Positions 1 to 7,365 of a stretch of 22,834 nucleotides of DNA are shown in pieces. The notes beneath the pieces are model-generated. The model saw nothing but the letters and a program-made list of their open reading frames with translations. It did not search any database and was not told the DNA's origin. Position numbers and translations under genes: made by a program. Source of the stretch: Candidatus Hydrogenedentota bacterium (GTDB taxonomy: Bacteria > Hydrogenedentota > Hydrogenedentia > Hydrogenedentiales > CAITNO01); NCBI GenBank assembly GCA_903922535.1, contig CAIXUF010000930.1, forward strand, positions 1-22,834, read 5' to 3'. Position 1 is the first letter of the stretch. Each line of letters starts with the position of its first letter.

Positions 1-50
1 AACCAGTCCATGTCCCCGGCCACGGGGGCCGGCTTCGGAATCGATGCCAT
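1..50 (-). CDS. 5' end of an unidentified gene, running off the left edge
   Basis: On the minus strand an ATG at 50-48 opens a frame reading MASIPKPAPVAGDMDW to the window edge. A near-ideal ribosome binding site, AAAGGAG (64-58 on the minus strand), lies 7 nt upstream, which is why I accept so short a fragment. The sequence TATAGT (minus strand, about 90-85) is a possible -10 box, but no convincing -35 accompanies it. Sixteen residues are too few for a family assignment, and the Pro/Ala-rich start shows no signal peptide. It is divergent from the flavoprotein gene at 366. Confidence 0.55.
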   Translation of the reverse strand, partial: MASIPKPAPVAGDMDW

Positions 51-162
51 GTCGGTGCTCCTTTGCGCTTCTTCCCGGTTCTCGGGCGAAACTATACTGG
101 TTTTCGCGTGGGAACTGCATCTGAGGAGCACGTTGGCCGCAACCAAAACACGGGAAAGATCT

Positions 163-295
163 GAACCACGGAATTCACGGGATTATACGGAAGAAGGCAT
201 AAGAGACTTTGACATGGATGAACAGGATGCACAGGACAGAACAATGGAGTAAAGCTGCTCGGTTCGTCTGTGTGCCTCTGTGCCCTTTGCGGTTC
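163..295. repeat. degenerate inverted repeat with 9-bp periodicity, upstream of the flavoprotein gene
   Basis: The left arm (from GAACC at 163) runs in 9-bp steps, CCACGGAAT, TCACGGGAT, TATACGGAA. The right arm, ending in GGTTC at 295, runs TCTGTGTGC, CTCTGTGCC, CTTTGCGGT. The reverse complement of the right arm aligns with the left arm at roughly half its positions, including the GAACC ends and spaced CAC and ACxG blocks. Between the arms, 214-249 holds ATGGATGAA, CAGGATGCA, CAGGACAGA, which looks like a decayed form of the ATGGACNNN unit seen at 3718 and 18856. Apart from this element, 51-365 holds only the ribosome binding sites of the flanking genes. Confidence 0.45.
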
Positions 296-365
296 CGCAT
301 TGATTCCAGCCGGGAAAGCGCATCATAATTGCGCGTGGAGGAAGTGCCTCACAAGGAGATTCGTC

Positions 366-959
366 ATGAAGGTACTGGCATTCAACGGCAGCCCGCGCAA
401 GGGCGGCAACACGGAATTTCTGCTGCGGACGGCGCTCCGTCCGGCCGAAGAGGCGGGCATGGAAACCGAACTCATTCAGGTCGGCGGAACCGGTGTGCAG
501 CATTGCAAGGCCTGCTACTGGTGCGCAAAGAACAAGGTCCGGCGCTGCGTCAACGACAAGGACATGATAAACGAGTGGCTGGCGAAGATGTATGACGCGG
601 ACGCGATCATTCTGGGTTCGCCCACCTATTTCGCCGACATGTCGTCGGAAATGAAGGCGTTTGTCGACCGGACGGCCTTTGTCGCCCGCCAAAACGGCAA
701 CATGCTCTCGCGCAAGATTGGCGCGGCCGTGGTCGCCCAACGGCGCGGGGGCGCAGTGAACGTGCTGGACGCGATCAACCACATGTTCCTGATGTCGCGC
801 ATGATTGTGCCCGGCTCGACCTACTGGAATTTCGGCGTCGGCCTTGCCCAGGGTGACGTGGCCAATGACAAGGAAGCGCTGGAGAACATGCGCGATCTCG
901 GCGAGACCATCGTGTGGCTGATACAGACCACGCGCAAGCCCGTCGAAGCGGCGGAATAG
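366..959 (+). CDS. iron-sulfur flavoprotein (Isf-like), NADPH-dependent FMN reductase/flavodoxin family
   Basis: This is a 197-residue cytoplasmic protein with the flavodoxin-like fold of NAD(P)H-dependent FMN reductases. The N-terminus MKVLAFNGSPRKGGNTEFLL holds the phosphate-binding GSPRKGGNT loop, and GSPTYFADMSSEMKAFVDR (from about residue 85) is the second flavin-binding loop. C47, C50, C53 and C61 form CX2CX2CX7C, the compact cysteine motif of iron-sulfur flavoproteins that bind a 4Fe-4S cluster beside FMN. The likely role is electron transfer or quinone/oxidant reduction; the substrate cannot be told. I chose ATG 366 over the in-frame codon at 270 because AAGGAG (353-358) lies 7 nt upstream and the family start fits. 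It stands alone and converges on the ABC permease gene. Confidence 0.88.
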   Translation: MKVLAFNGSPRKGGNTEFLLRTALRPAEEAGMETELIQVGGTGVQHCKACYWCAKNKVRRCVNDKDMINEWLAKMYDADAIILGSPTYFADMSSEMKAFVDRTAFVARQNGNMLSRKIGAAVVAQRRGGAVNVLDAINHMFLMSRMIVPGSTYWNFGVGLAQGDVANDKEALENMRDLGETIVWLIQTTRKPVEAAE

Positions 960-978
960 GGAAGCGCCAGTCCGTCAG

Positions 979-1094
979 TTTTTGACTGCGGCGGCCATGC
1001 CGCCGCTTTTCTTCGCCGGGGCCATGCCCCGGCGTTCCCCTGCGGAAGCGTCGCTTCCGCACAAAAGCGGTGGCATGGCCACCGCGGTCAAAAA
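979..1094. repeat. four-hairpin multibranch palindromic element between convergent genes
   Basis: Outer arms TTTTTGAC (979-986) and GTCAAAAA (1087-1094) are perfectly complementary. Inside are four perfect hairpins, each with a 3-nt loop: 988-995/999-1006 (8 bp, loop CAT), 1014-1022/1026-1034 (9 bp, loop CAT), 1041-1049/1053-1061 (9 bp, loop GTC) and 1067-1074/1078-1085 (8 bp, loop ATG). Linkers are short and U/A- or C-rich. Hairpins 1 and 4 are related: 979-1010 and the reverse complement of 1063-1094 match at 29 of 32 positions, and two differences form a compensatory C-G to T-A pair change. Both neighbouring stop codons lie within 20 bp, so it may also end transcription from both sides, although a rho-independent terminator needs only one stem. 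Confidence 0.85.
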
Positions 1095-1111
1095 AGGGCC
1101 GCGTCTACTCT

Positions 1112-2875
1112 TCACTCGCCCCGGTCGCGCAACACGGCGGCCAGAACACGGGTTTCGCGCTCCATGAGCAGGTCGCCCGCATGGGTCAGGCTGATGCGGT
1201 AGACCAGGACCGCCAGCCCCAGCAGCAGGAATGTCGCGGGCAGGCTCAGGGGGAATCCGTGCCAGTTCCACAGGACGGCGGCCAGCGGATCAAGGCTCAG
1301 GCACAGCGCCGTGGGCAGGGACAGCAGTCCGACAATCAGCATCGAGGCAAGGCCCAGCATCATCATGGTGGACCGGTCGCCCTTGCCACGCATCGCGTCG
1401 CGGCCGATGCGGTAGGGCGCCAGCACGGACATCCACGCGCCGACGGCGCAGAAGAGCAGATAGAGGCAGACCACGTGGACGAGGGACAGGGCGGCCAGGT
1501 AGCGCGGCGTGCCGATTAGGACGGTGCCCAGACCCACAAACAGCACGGCAAGCCCGCCCACGAAGGGGAACAGGGCCAGGTGCTTGGCCACGAGAAAGCG
1601 CCGGCGCGGCGTGGGCAGCAGCACCAGTCCGCGAAAGGCGGGGCCGTCGGCGCCGAAGGCGTTGAAGAGGAACACCCCGAAGTTCAGGTAGGGCCAGATC
1701 AGCGCGGCGACCGGCAACCAGGAGCGGTCGTTGGTCATGCGGCCCCCGTAGGCCCCGGCGCGGTACATGAACAGCAGGAACAGGCCAAAGGCGAGGGGCA
1801 TGATCATTTGCAGCCGGATGTTGGGGTGCCGCCGGTAGGCGGCAAAGAAGCTCCAGGTCAGTCCGGCCGTGTCATCGGCCACGAAGGGCAGACGGCGCAG
1901 CGTGACCGGCTTTGCCCGCTTCGGCGCGGCAACAGCCCCGGCAGCGGAAGCCCCTTTCACCCGGAGGGCTGCGAGGGGCGCCCCCGCGCCGGTGTAATGG
2001 CGCAGGGTGGCGCGGTATCCCAGGGCAAGCCCAAGCAGGGTCATCAGCAGCGGCCCGCCGCAGAGGAGCATGGCCTGCGATGCAGCATGTTTCCCGAGCG
2101 CCCACAGTCCCATGGGCAGCCATGCAGGCGGAAAGACGAGATGGCCCCAAACCAGTCCGTGCAGCATGGTTTGCTCATCGATGGATGGCCCGGCGCCTTT
2201 CGGGTGGAGTTGAAGCACCTGCGACAGCACCCCGGGCAACTGGCCCAGCACGATGAAGAACACGGGAATCAGCGTCATCACAACCCGCCGCCGCCGCTTG
2301 TTCTCCATGAGAATGGCCAGCACGCCGCGCAGGTAGTAGGCCCATGCCGCGAGCATCAGGGCGAAGGCGGCAAAGAGCAGCGCGCCGCCCCAGACCACGG
2401 GCCGCGGCGCGAACCACGGCTGCCAGGGGGCGAGCAGTTTCTCCATGGGCGTGGAGGGAACGTTGAGCCCCGCCAACAGCGCCACGGCACCCGGCAGCGA
2501 AAGCAGCAGCAGGGGGCCCGCAAGGGAGGCCACAAAATTGAACAGGAATATCATGGGCAGCGACACGGGCAGGTGCAGGAGCTTGCGCAAATCAATGATG
2601 TCGTTGCGCTGCACCTCCATCAGCAGCCCCCAAAGCCAGAAGAACAGGTAGGTCGCCGCCGGAATGTCGAGCAGCAGCAGGCGGACAGCGGACGTTTCGG
2701 CCTTTGCCGCGGCCGTGCCGAGAAAGTAGAAGCCGACGGCGGCCCCCAGCGACAGCATGACCGCGCCCACGCTCATTCCGACGGCCAGCGCCAGCGACAC
2801 CCACCGCCCCGCATGCCAGGTGTGCCGCAGCAGCGTCCACTTGAGCGCGATCAGCGCCCACACCTGCCCAGGCAT
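1112..2875 (-). CDS. ABC-2 type transporter permease
   Basis: This is a 587-residue integral membrane protein with many hydrophobic segments, among them residues about 27-50 and 65-85 and a cluster in the C-terminal third. It lacks ATPase motifs. With the ATPase gene immediately upstream it would form an exporter of the ABC-2/NatB-EcsB style; the cargo is unknown. The start ATG (2875-2873) overlaps the upstream TGA by one base (TGATG), so the proteins are probably translationally coupled, and residue MPGQVWALIALKW begins the first plausible amphipathic stretch. An in-frame upstream codon at 3031 would overlap the ATPase gene extensively and is unlikely. Downstream it abuts the four-hairpin element. 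Confidence 0.8.
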   Translation of the reverse strand: MPGQVWALIALKWTLLRHTWHAGRWVSLALAVGMSVGAVMLSLGAAVGFYFLGTAAAKAETSAVRLLLLDIPAATYLFFWLWGLLMEVQRNDIIDLRKLLHLPVSLPMIFLFNFVASLAGPLLLLSLPGAVALLAGLNVPSTPMEKLLAPWQPWFAPRPVVWGGALLFAAFALMLAAWAYYLRGVLAILMENKRRRRVVMTLIPVFFIVLGQLPGVLSQVLQLHPKGAGPSIDEQTMLHGLVWGHLVFPPAWLPMGLWALGKHAASQAMLLCGGPLLMTLLGLALGYRATLRHYTGAGAPLAALRVKGASAAGAVAAPKRAKPVTLRRLPFVADDTAGLTWSFFAAYRRHPNIRLQMIMPLAFGLFLLFMYRAGAYGGRMTNDRSWLPVAALIWPYLNFGVFLFNAFGADGPAFRGLVLLPTPRRRFLVAKHLALFPFVGGLAVLFVGLGTVLIGTPRYLAALSLVHVVCLYLLFCAVGAWMSVLAPYRIGRDAMRGKGDRSTMMMLGLASMLIVGLLSLPTALCLSLDPLAAVLWNWHGFPLSLPATFLLLGLAVLVYRISLTHAGDLLMERETRVLAAVLRDRGE

Positions 2876-3633
2876 CAACGCGCCTCCAGCCACGACAATC
2901 CCGCGTCGGAGTCGGCGGGCATGCCCGCAGCCGCCACGAAGGCGTCCTCCAGCCGTCCGCCCGCGGCCACATCCTCCAGCCGTCCCTGGGCGGCGATCCG
3001 GCCCTGGACGATGATGCCCACATGGCTGCACAGGCGCTCGACAATGTCGAGAATGTGCGAGGTGAGGAAGACCGTCGCGCCTCGCTCGACCATGCGCTCC
3101 AGCACCTTGCGCATGGTGCGCGAGGCGATGGCGTCAACGCCCTCGAAGGGTTCGTCGAGAAAAAGCAGTTCGGGGTCGTGGATGATGGCCGCCGACATGG
3201 CAAGCTTCTTGCGCATGCCGTGGGAGTACTCAAAGGTGAGCGCCCTGCCGCTGTCCGCAAGGCCCATGAGCGACAGCAGCTCCTCCGAACGGTCCAGTAT
3301 GACCTGCCGGGGCATGCCGTACATCCGGCCGACGAAGGTGAGGTATTCCAGGCCGGTCAGGTTTTCGAAAAGGCCAAGGTCTTCGGGCACCACGCCGATC
3401 CGGCGTTTGATGGCCAGCGCGTTGCGGCGCAGGTCCATCCCCAGAACGCGGGCGCTGCCAGCGCTCGGCGCGACAATGCCGGTAAGCATCTTGATGGTGG
3501 TGGATTTGCCCGCGCCGTTGGGCCCGAGAAACCCGTAGAAGCTGCCGCGCTCCACACGCAGGGCAATGCCATCAACGGCGCGCACGCCGTCGTAATCCTT
3601 GACCAACCCGTCTGTCTCAATGCTCCAGTCCAT
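2875..3633 (-). CDS. ABC transporter ATP-binding protein (exporter type)
   Basis: This is a 252-residue cytoplasmic ATPase with all the ABC landmarks: Walker A GPNGAGKST near residue 38, signature YSHGMRKKL (an LSGGQ variant), Walker B LLFLDEPFEGVD, and a switch His in TSHIL. It matches the CcmA/NatA-like group that partners ABC-2 permeases, and the permease gene follows with a TGATG overlap. Start choice is uncertain: ATG 3633 gives the usual short lead (MDWSIETDGLVKDY), ATG 3645 would add four residues, and neither has a clear Shine-Dalgarno. The gene is preceded by the 9-bp inverted repeat at 3718-3846, which could form part of its leader. Confidence 0.85.
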   Translation of the reverse strand: MDWSIETDGLVKDYDGVRAVDGIALRVERGSFYGFLGPNGAGKSTTIKMLTGIVAPSAGSARVLGMDLRRNALAIKRRIGVVPEDLGLFENLTGLEYLTFVGRMYGMPRQVILDRSEELLSLMGLADSGRALTFEYSHGMRKKLAMSAAIIHDPELLFLDEPFEGVDAIASRTMRKVLERMVERGATVFLTSHILDIVERLCSHVGIIVQGRIAAQGRLEDVAAGGRLEDAFVAAAGMPADSDAGLSWLEAR

Positions 3634-3717
3634 GGAGTACAGCATAGCCGGGCGCTGTGGGTCGGGACAAGGAGAATGGTGGGAACGGCGGCCGGGTTGG
3701 CCTGATTGGCTCAAACC

Positions 3718-3846
3718 ATGGACAGGATGGACTGTATGGACGAGATGGACGTAATGGACTCAAACCTGCGGGTGATTCAACGGCAAGTCCATCCCGTCCA
3801 TCCCGTCCATCCCGTCCATCCCGTCCATACAGTCCATGCAGTCCAT
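3718..3846. repeat. inverted arrays of a 9-bp unit (ATGGACNNN / GTCCATNNN)
   Basis: Five copies of ATGGAC start at 3718, 3727, 3736, 3745 and 3754, exactly 9 bp apart with variable triplets agg, tgt, gag, gta. After a 27-bp gap, seven copies of GTCCAT start at 3787, 3796, 3805, 3814, 3823, 3832 and 3841, again 9 bp apart, with triplets ccc (four times), aca and gca. The arms are complementary. Pairing the first left unit with the last right unit makes tgt pair perfectly with aca and gag pair at two of three positions with ccc. It fills the gap between the GH16 stop (3857) and the ABC ATPase start. No gene is seen in 3646-3856. Confidence 0.92.
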
Positions 3847-3856
3847 GCGGCCCAGA

Positions 3857-4663
3857 TCAGCGCTTCCCCGCGTCCACCGCCTCATACACCCGCACGTAAT
3901 CCACCACGAACTGATCGGGCAGTTTGGCTTCTTGGATCTTCCCGGCCCACGGGCCGATTTCCTCAGTGAGTTTTGCATAGACGGGTTTCTGGCAAACGCC
4001 GCCCGCCGTGCTGCGCCAGGTCTCCTCGCCGTCGACGTAGAAGGCATAGCTGTCTGGCGTCCACCAGACCGCGAAAGTGTGGAAGCCCTCGTTCAGACCC
4101 TCCCTGTCTATCTCTTTGCCTTCCGACTTGTGATGTTCCCCATAGCCGTCCCAGTGCAGTGTGTGCTGCACCATGCTCTTCAACGACGCTTTCTCCATAA
4201 TGTCTATTTCGGTGCCCTCGCGTCCCCTGTCAACGCCGTCCGGCAGGCCGCCGGGCGTCATCAGCCAGAAGGCCGGCCAGTGGCCCGGCTGGGTGGGCAT
4301 CTTGCAGCGTGCCTCCCAATAGCCAAAGGCGTGCTCAAACTTGCCCAGCGTCCGCACCGCCCCGCTGACATACCGGTCCCCTTCCTGTTTCGTGTACAGC
4401 ACCAGATGGCCCTTACCGTCAAGTCCCACGGCGCTCCTGGTCCAGAACCCGTCCCGGCGCGGGCTGTCCCCGATCACCTCCCACTTGGAGGTGTCGATTT
4501 CCTTCCCGTCAAACTCGTCGCTCCACTTGAGCCGCCATTCCTTCCCCTGCGCCAGGGAGGGTAGTTTCGATGCGGAACTGTTGGGCAGTGTGGGTACGGC
4601 TTCGGCGGCAAAGACCGATCGAGAAAGGGCAAAGACGGCAAACAGGCAGAGAATCATGCGCAT
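3857..4663 (-). CDS. secreted glycoside hydrolase family 16 protein (beta-glucanase/laminarinase-like)
   Basis: This 268-residue protein has a Sec signal peptide (MRMILCLFAVFALSRSVFA, probable cut before AEA) and one GH16 jelly-roll domain from about residue 43 (EWRLKWSDEFDG). The catalytic stretch TEIDIMEKAS carries the family ExDxxE residues E152, D154 and E157; in GH16 the first Glu is the nucleophile and the last the acid/base. Substrate-cleft tryptophans occur in GHWPAFWLM. The likely activity is cleavage of beta-1,3 or mixed beta-glucans, or of another galactan-type polymer; the exact target cannot be read. ATG 4663 is chosen for AAGGAG 7 nt upstream and the signal peptide. It lies 44 bp behind paaK on the same strand and may be cotranscribed, though its function is unrelated. 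Confidence 0.88.
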   Translation of the reverse strand: MRMILCLFAVFALSRSVFAAEAVPTLPNSSASKLPSLAQGKEWRLKWSDEFDGKEIDTSKWEVIGDSPRRDGFWTRSAVGLDGKGHLVLYTKQEGDRYVSGAVRTLGKFEHAFGYWEARCKMPTQPGHWPAFWLMTPGGLPDGVDRGREGTEIDIMEKASLKSMVQHTLHWDGYGEHHKSEGKEIDREGLNEGFHTFAVWWTPDSYAFYVDGEETWRSTAGGVCQKPVYAKLTEEIGPWAGKIQEAKLPDQFVVDYVRVYEAVDAGKR

Positions 4664-4707
4664 GACGAAACTCCTTTGGGTGACTGTCCGTTCTTCGCCG
4701 TCAACTG

Positions 4708-5886
4708 TCAGGGCGCGCTCTGCACAAAACGCACCTCGGCGGGGATGCCCAGGCGCGTCAGGAACTCGCCCTCGATCTGGCGCTGCAGCTCTCCCAGCGG
4801 CCACATCATGTCGGAGAAGAGTTCGGTCGTGAGCTGCACCGAAATGATCACGTCGCTTTCCGAAACCTTCGTCCAAAACTTGTGGCCGGCGGCGCGCGTC
4901 TGCTCAAGCACCTGCGCGATCTGTTCCTCGTAGAAGGGGGTTTCCCTGACGCGCAGCCGTTCATCCAGCCGCCCGCCGGGCACGATGACGGTGCCGGTGC
5001 GGCCGCAGGCACACTTGTTCGGTTTCATTTCGCAGGCGATGCGGGTGCGGTAGCGCAGCAGCGGCATGGCCTCGCGGCACAGCGTGGTGACCACCAGTTC
5101 GCCGTTGCAGATCTCCGCCAGGAAATGGTCCTCGTTGACATGGAAGCGGCCCTCGGAACATTCGACGCACAGCCCCGGATCAAGAACCTCCTCGATGCCA
5201 AAGTTGGACTGAACACTGACCAGCAGCCCGGCGCGCAGTTGCTCGCGCATTGCCGCGTCGACGGGCCGGGACAGCAGCACGGTGCGCAGGTGGAACGACT
5301 GCGGATCGATCCGCCGCTCGTCCATGATCCGCATGAGTTCCCATGCGTTGACCGGCGTGGTGATCAGCGTGGTCGGCCGGTAGTTCTGCAGCATGGCCAA
5401 CTGCGAGTCGATGTGAAACGGCTCCTCTGCGATGACCGAGGCCTCAATCTGCTCCGCGCCGAGCACGTAGCCGAGCGCGCCGCGGTAAAAGCCCGCGCCG
5501 AGACAGACCTGGATGACGTCGTTGGCGGTCACGCCGCTGGCGACCAACTGCCGCGCGGCGAGCCGGCCCCACTGGGCCAGGTCGTTGCGCGTGTGGCCGA
5601 TGACCAGCGGCTTGCCCTGCGCGCCCATGGTCGAGTGCAGCCGGATGACCTCGCGCAACGGCAGGGCGAACATGCCGTAGGGGAAGCTCTTGAGCATGTC
5701 CTCGGGCGTGGTCATGGGCAGTTTTGCCATGTCGGCCAGCGACTCGACGCGCACATCGCCGATCTGTTCGCGGCAGCGGCGGACGTTGCGTTTGAGCCGG
5801 ACCAGCAGCGCCTGCACCCGCTCCAACTGGAGCTGATCGAGTTCGGCACGCGGCATCAGCTCATAGCGGCGCTCGAACACCCTCAT
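4708..5886 (-). CDS. paaK: phenylacetate-CoA ligase family (PaaK-like) adenylate-forming enzyme
   Basis: This is a 392-residue cytoplasmic acyl-CoA ligase of the PaaK branch, which activates an aryl or related carboxylic acid with ATP and CoA through an acyl-adenylate. STMGAQGKP (85-93) is the phosphate loop, a variant of SSGTTGKP. YRTRIACEM and the Cys-containing CACGRTG segment (about 275-300) are typical of PaaK, followed by the small C-terminal domain (GRLDERLRVRETPFYEEQI onward). It is slightly shorter than typical PaaK (about 430). ATG 5886 overlaps the livF stop as ATGA, so it belongs to the liv operon, which suggests that the transported compound or a product of it is CoA-activated. 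The substrate is unknown and phenylacetate itself is not demonstrated. Confidence 0.83.
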   Translation of the reverse strand: MRVFERRYELMPRAELDQLQLERVQALLVRLKRNVRRCREQIGDVRVESLADMAKLPMTTPEDMLKSFPYGMFALPLREVIRLHSTMGAQGKPLVIGHTRNDLAQWGRLAARQLVASGVTANDVIQVCLGAGFYRGALGYVLGAEQIEASVIAEEPFHIDSQLAMLQNYRPTTLITTPVNAWELMRIMDERRIDPQSFHLRTVLLSRPVDAAMREQLRAGLLVSVQSNFGIEEVLDPGLCVECSEGRFHVNEDHFLAEICNGELVVTTLCREAMPLLRYRTRIACEMKPNKCACGRTGTVIVPGGRLDERLRVRETPFYEEQIAQVLEQTRAAGHKFWTKVSESDVIISVQLTTELFSDMMWPLGELQRQIEGEFLTRLGIPAEVRFVQSAP

Positions 5887-6602
5887 TCCCAGACCTCCTT
5901 GTAGCCTTTTCCGAGGTAGGCCCGCCGCACCTCCGGATTGTTCATCAGTTCGCGAGCCTCGCCCTCAAGAATGATCTCGCCCGTCTCCATCACGTAGGCG
6001 CGGTCGGCGATGCCCAGCGTCGCCACGGCGTTCTGCTCCACCAGCAGCACGGTCACACCCAGTTCCTTCATCTTCAGGATCTCGGCGAACACCTCCTTGA
6101 CCATGAGCGGGGCAAGGCCCATCGAGGGCTCGTCCAGCATCAGCATCTTGGGCCGGGTCATCAGTGCGCGGCCCAGCGCCAGCATCTGCTGCTCGCCGCC
6201 GGACAGTGTTCCCGCGAGTTGGTTGATGCGCTCGCGCAGCCGCGGGAAACGATCAACCACAATCTCCAGGTCCATGCGGCGGTCCTTGTTGTGGTAGCCG
6301 CCGATCAGCAGGTTTTCGCGCACGGTCATCTCGGCAAAGACCTGGCGCCCCTCGGGCACCAGCACCATCGAGTTGCTCACGCCCTTCCATGCGGGCAACC
6401 CCCGCGTGGACCGGCCGTTGACCATGATTTCGCCGCTCCACGGCGCCACAAGCCCTGCGAGCGATTTGAGCAGCGACGATTTTCCCGCGCCATTTGCGCC
6501 GAGCAGGCCGACGATCTCGCCGGCGCACACGTGCAGGCTCACGCCGCGCACCACCTCCAGGCTGCCGTAGCCGCAGCGGAGGTTGCGCACTCTAAGCAAC
6601 AT
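5883..6602 (-). CDS. livF: branched-chain amino acid-type ABC transporter ATP-binding protein LivF
   Basis: This 239-residue ATPase is one of two that drive the Liv/HAAT-type importer. It has Walker A GANGAGKSS, signature LSGGEQQM, Walker B MLMLDEPSMGL and the LivF-typical end (MNNPEVRRAYLG). Start ATG 6602 gives the standard N-terminus MLLRVRNLRCGYG and usual LivF length. ATGs at 6611 and 6614 are alternatives, and none has a strong ribosome binding site, consistent with coupling to livG, whose stop it overlaps by 11 bp. The stop overlaps paaK as ATGA. Confidence 0.9.
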   Translation of the reverse strand: MLLRVRNLRCGYGSLEVVRGVSLHVCAGEIVGLLGANGAGKSSLLKSLAGLVAPWSGEIMVNGRSTRGLPAWKGVSNSMVLVPEGRQVFAEMTVRENLLIGGYHNKDRRMDLEIVVDRFPRLRERINQLAGTLSGGEQQMLALGRALMTRPKMLMLDEPSMGLAPLMVKEVFAEILKMKELGVTVLLVEQNAVATLGIADRAYVMETGEIILEGEARELMNNPEVRRAYLGKGYKEVWE

Positions 6603-7365
6603 GTTGGGCATCATAACCGAGATACACCGCCACGACCCGCGGGTCGTTCTGAATGGCCGAGGGAGGCCCCTGTGCAATGGGCGTCCCGTTGTGCAATACC
6701 ACGATATCGTCCGAAATGTCCATCACCAGCGACATGTCATGCTCAACCAGCAGCACGGTCACGCCCGCGCCGCGAATCTTGTGGATGAGCACGCCCAGGT
6801 CGGCTGTTTCCCTGTTGTTCAGCCCGCTGGCCGGCTCGTCGAGCAACGCCAGCGCCGGTTCCGTGGCCAGCGCCCGCGCCAGCTCCACCATGCGCCGCTG
6901 CCCAAAGGTCAGCGATCCCGCCGAAACCTCCGCCAGGTGCGCAAGGCCCACAAAGTCCAACTGCCGCATCGCCGCGTCGCGGATCGCCCGCTCTTCCCGC
7001 TGCTGTCCCGGAAACCGCAGGCAGCACGCCAGGAATCCGGCCCGGGTCCGAACGTGCTGGCCGACCATCACGTTTTCGATCACGCTCATTTGCAGGAACA
7101 GGCTCGGGTTCTGGAAGGTGCGCGCAATGCCCGCCCGCGCGATCTGGTACGGGCGCAGCCCGTTGATGCGCTTCTCCTTGAACCGGATTTGCCCGGTTTC
7201 GGTGGCCAGCAGGCCCGACACGATATTGAAGAGCGTTGTCTTGCCCGCGCCGTTCGGGCCGATGAGCGCCTTGACCAGCCCCTGCTCGACCGTGAATGAC
7301 GCCTTGTCCACGGCCACGAGCCCGCCGAAACTGCGGCGGACATTGTCCACCTCAAGCAGCGCCAT
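6592..7365 (-). CDS. livG: branched-chain amino acid-type ABC transporter ATP-binding protein LivG
   Basis: A 257-residue ABC ATPase that pairs with LivF under the LivH/LivM permeases. Walker A is GPNGAGKTT, the signature LTFGQRRMVEL is a variant of LSGGQ, and Walker B is LALLDEPASGLN. The ARTFQNPSLF Q-loop region and the C-terminal VVAVYLG are characteristic of LivG. It overlaps the end of livM by 14 bp at its start and livF at its end, so all members are likely made from one message. Confidence 0.92.
   Translation of the reverse strand: MALLEVDNVRRSFGGLVAVDKASFTVEQGLVKALIGPNGAGKTTLFNIVSGLLATETGQIRFKEKRINGLRPYQIARAGIARTFQNPSLFLQMSVIENVMVGQHVRTRAGFLACCLRFPGQQREERAIRDAAMRQLDFVGLAHLAEVSAGSLTFGQRRMVELARALATEPALALLDEPASGLNNRETADLGVLIHKIRGAGVTVLLVEHDMSLVMDISDDIVVLHNGTPIAQGPPSAIQNDPRVVAVYLGYDAQHVA

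Noticed and set aside
10..252. 80-residue plus-strand frame at the left edge
   Set aside because: No ribosome site or motif; it runs through the divergent gene start and the degenerate repeat, whose 9-bp rhythm explains its MDEQDAQD tail.
1580..3538. 652-residue plus-strand frame over the ABC exporter genes
   Set aside because: Gln/Gly/His-rich antisense product without motifs; the minus-strand genes carry full ABC signatures.
3718..3846. CRISPR array
   Set aside because: The conserved part is only 6 bp with 3-bp variable triplets, the arms are inverted, and no cas genes are nearby.
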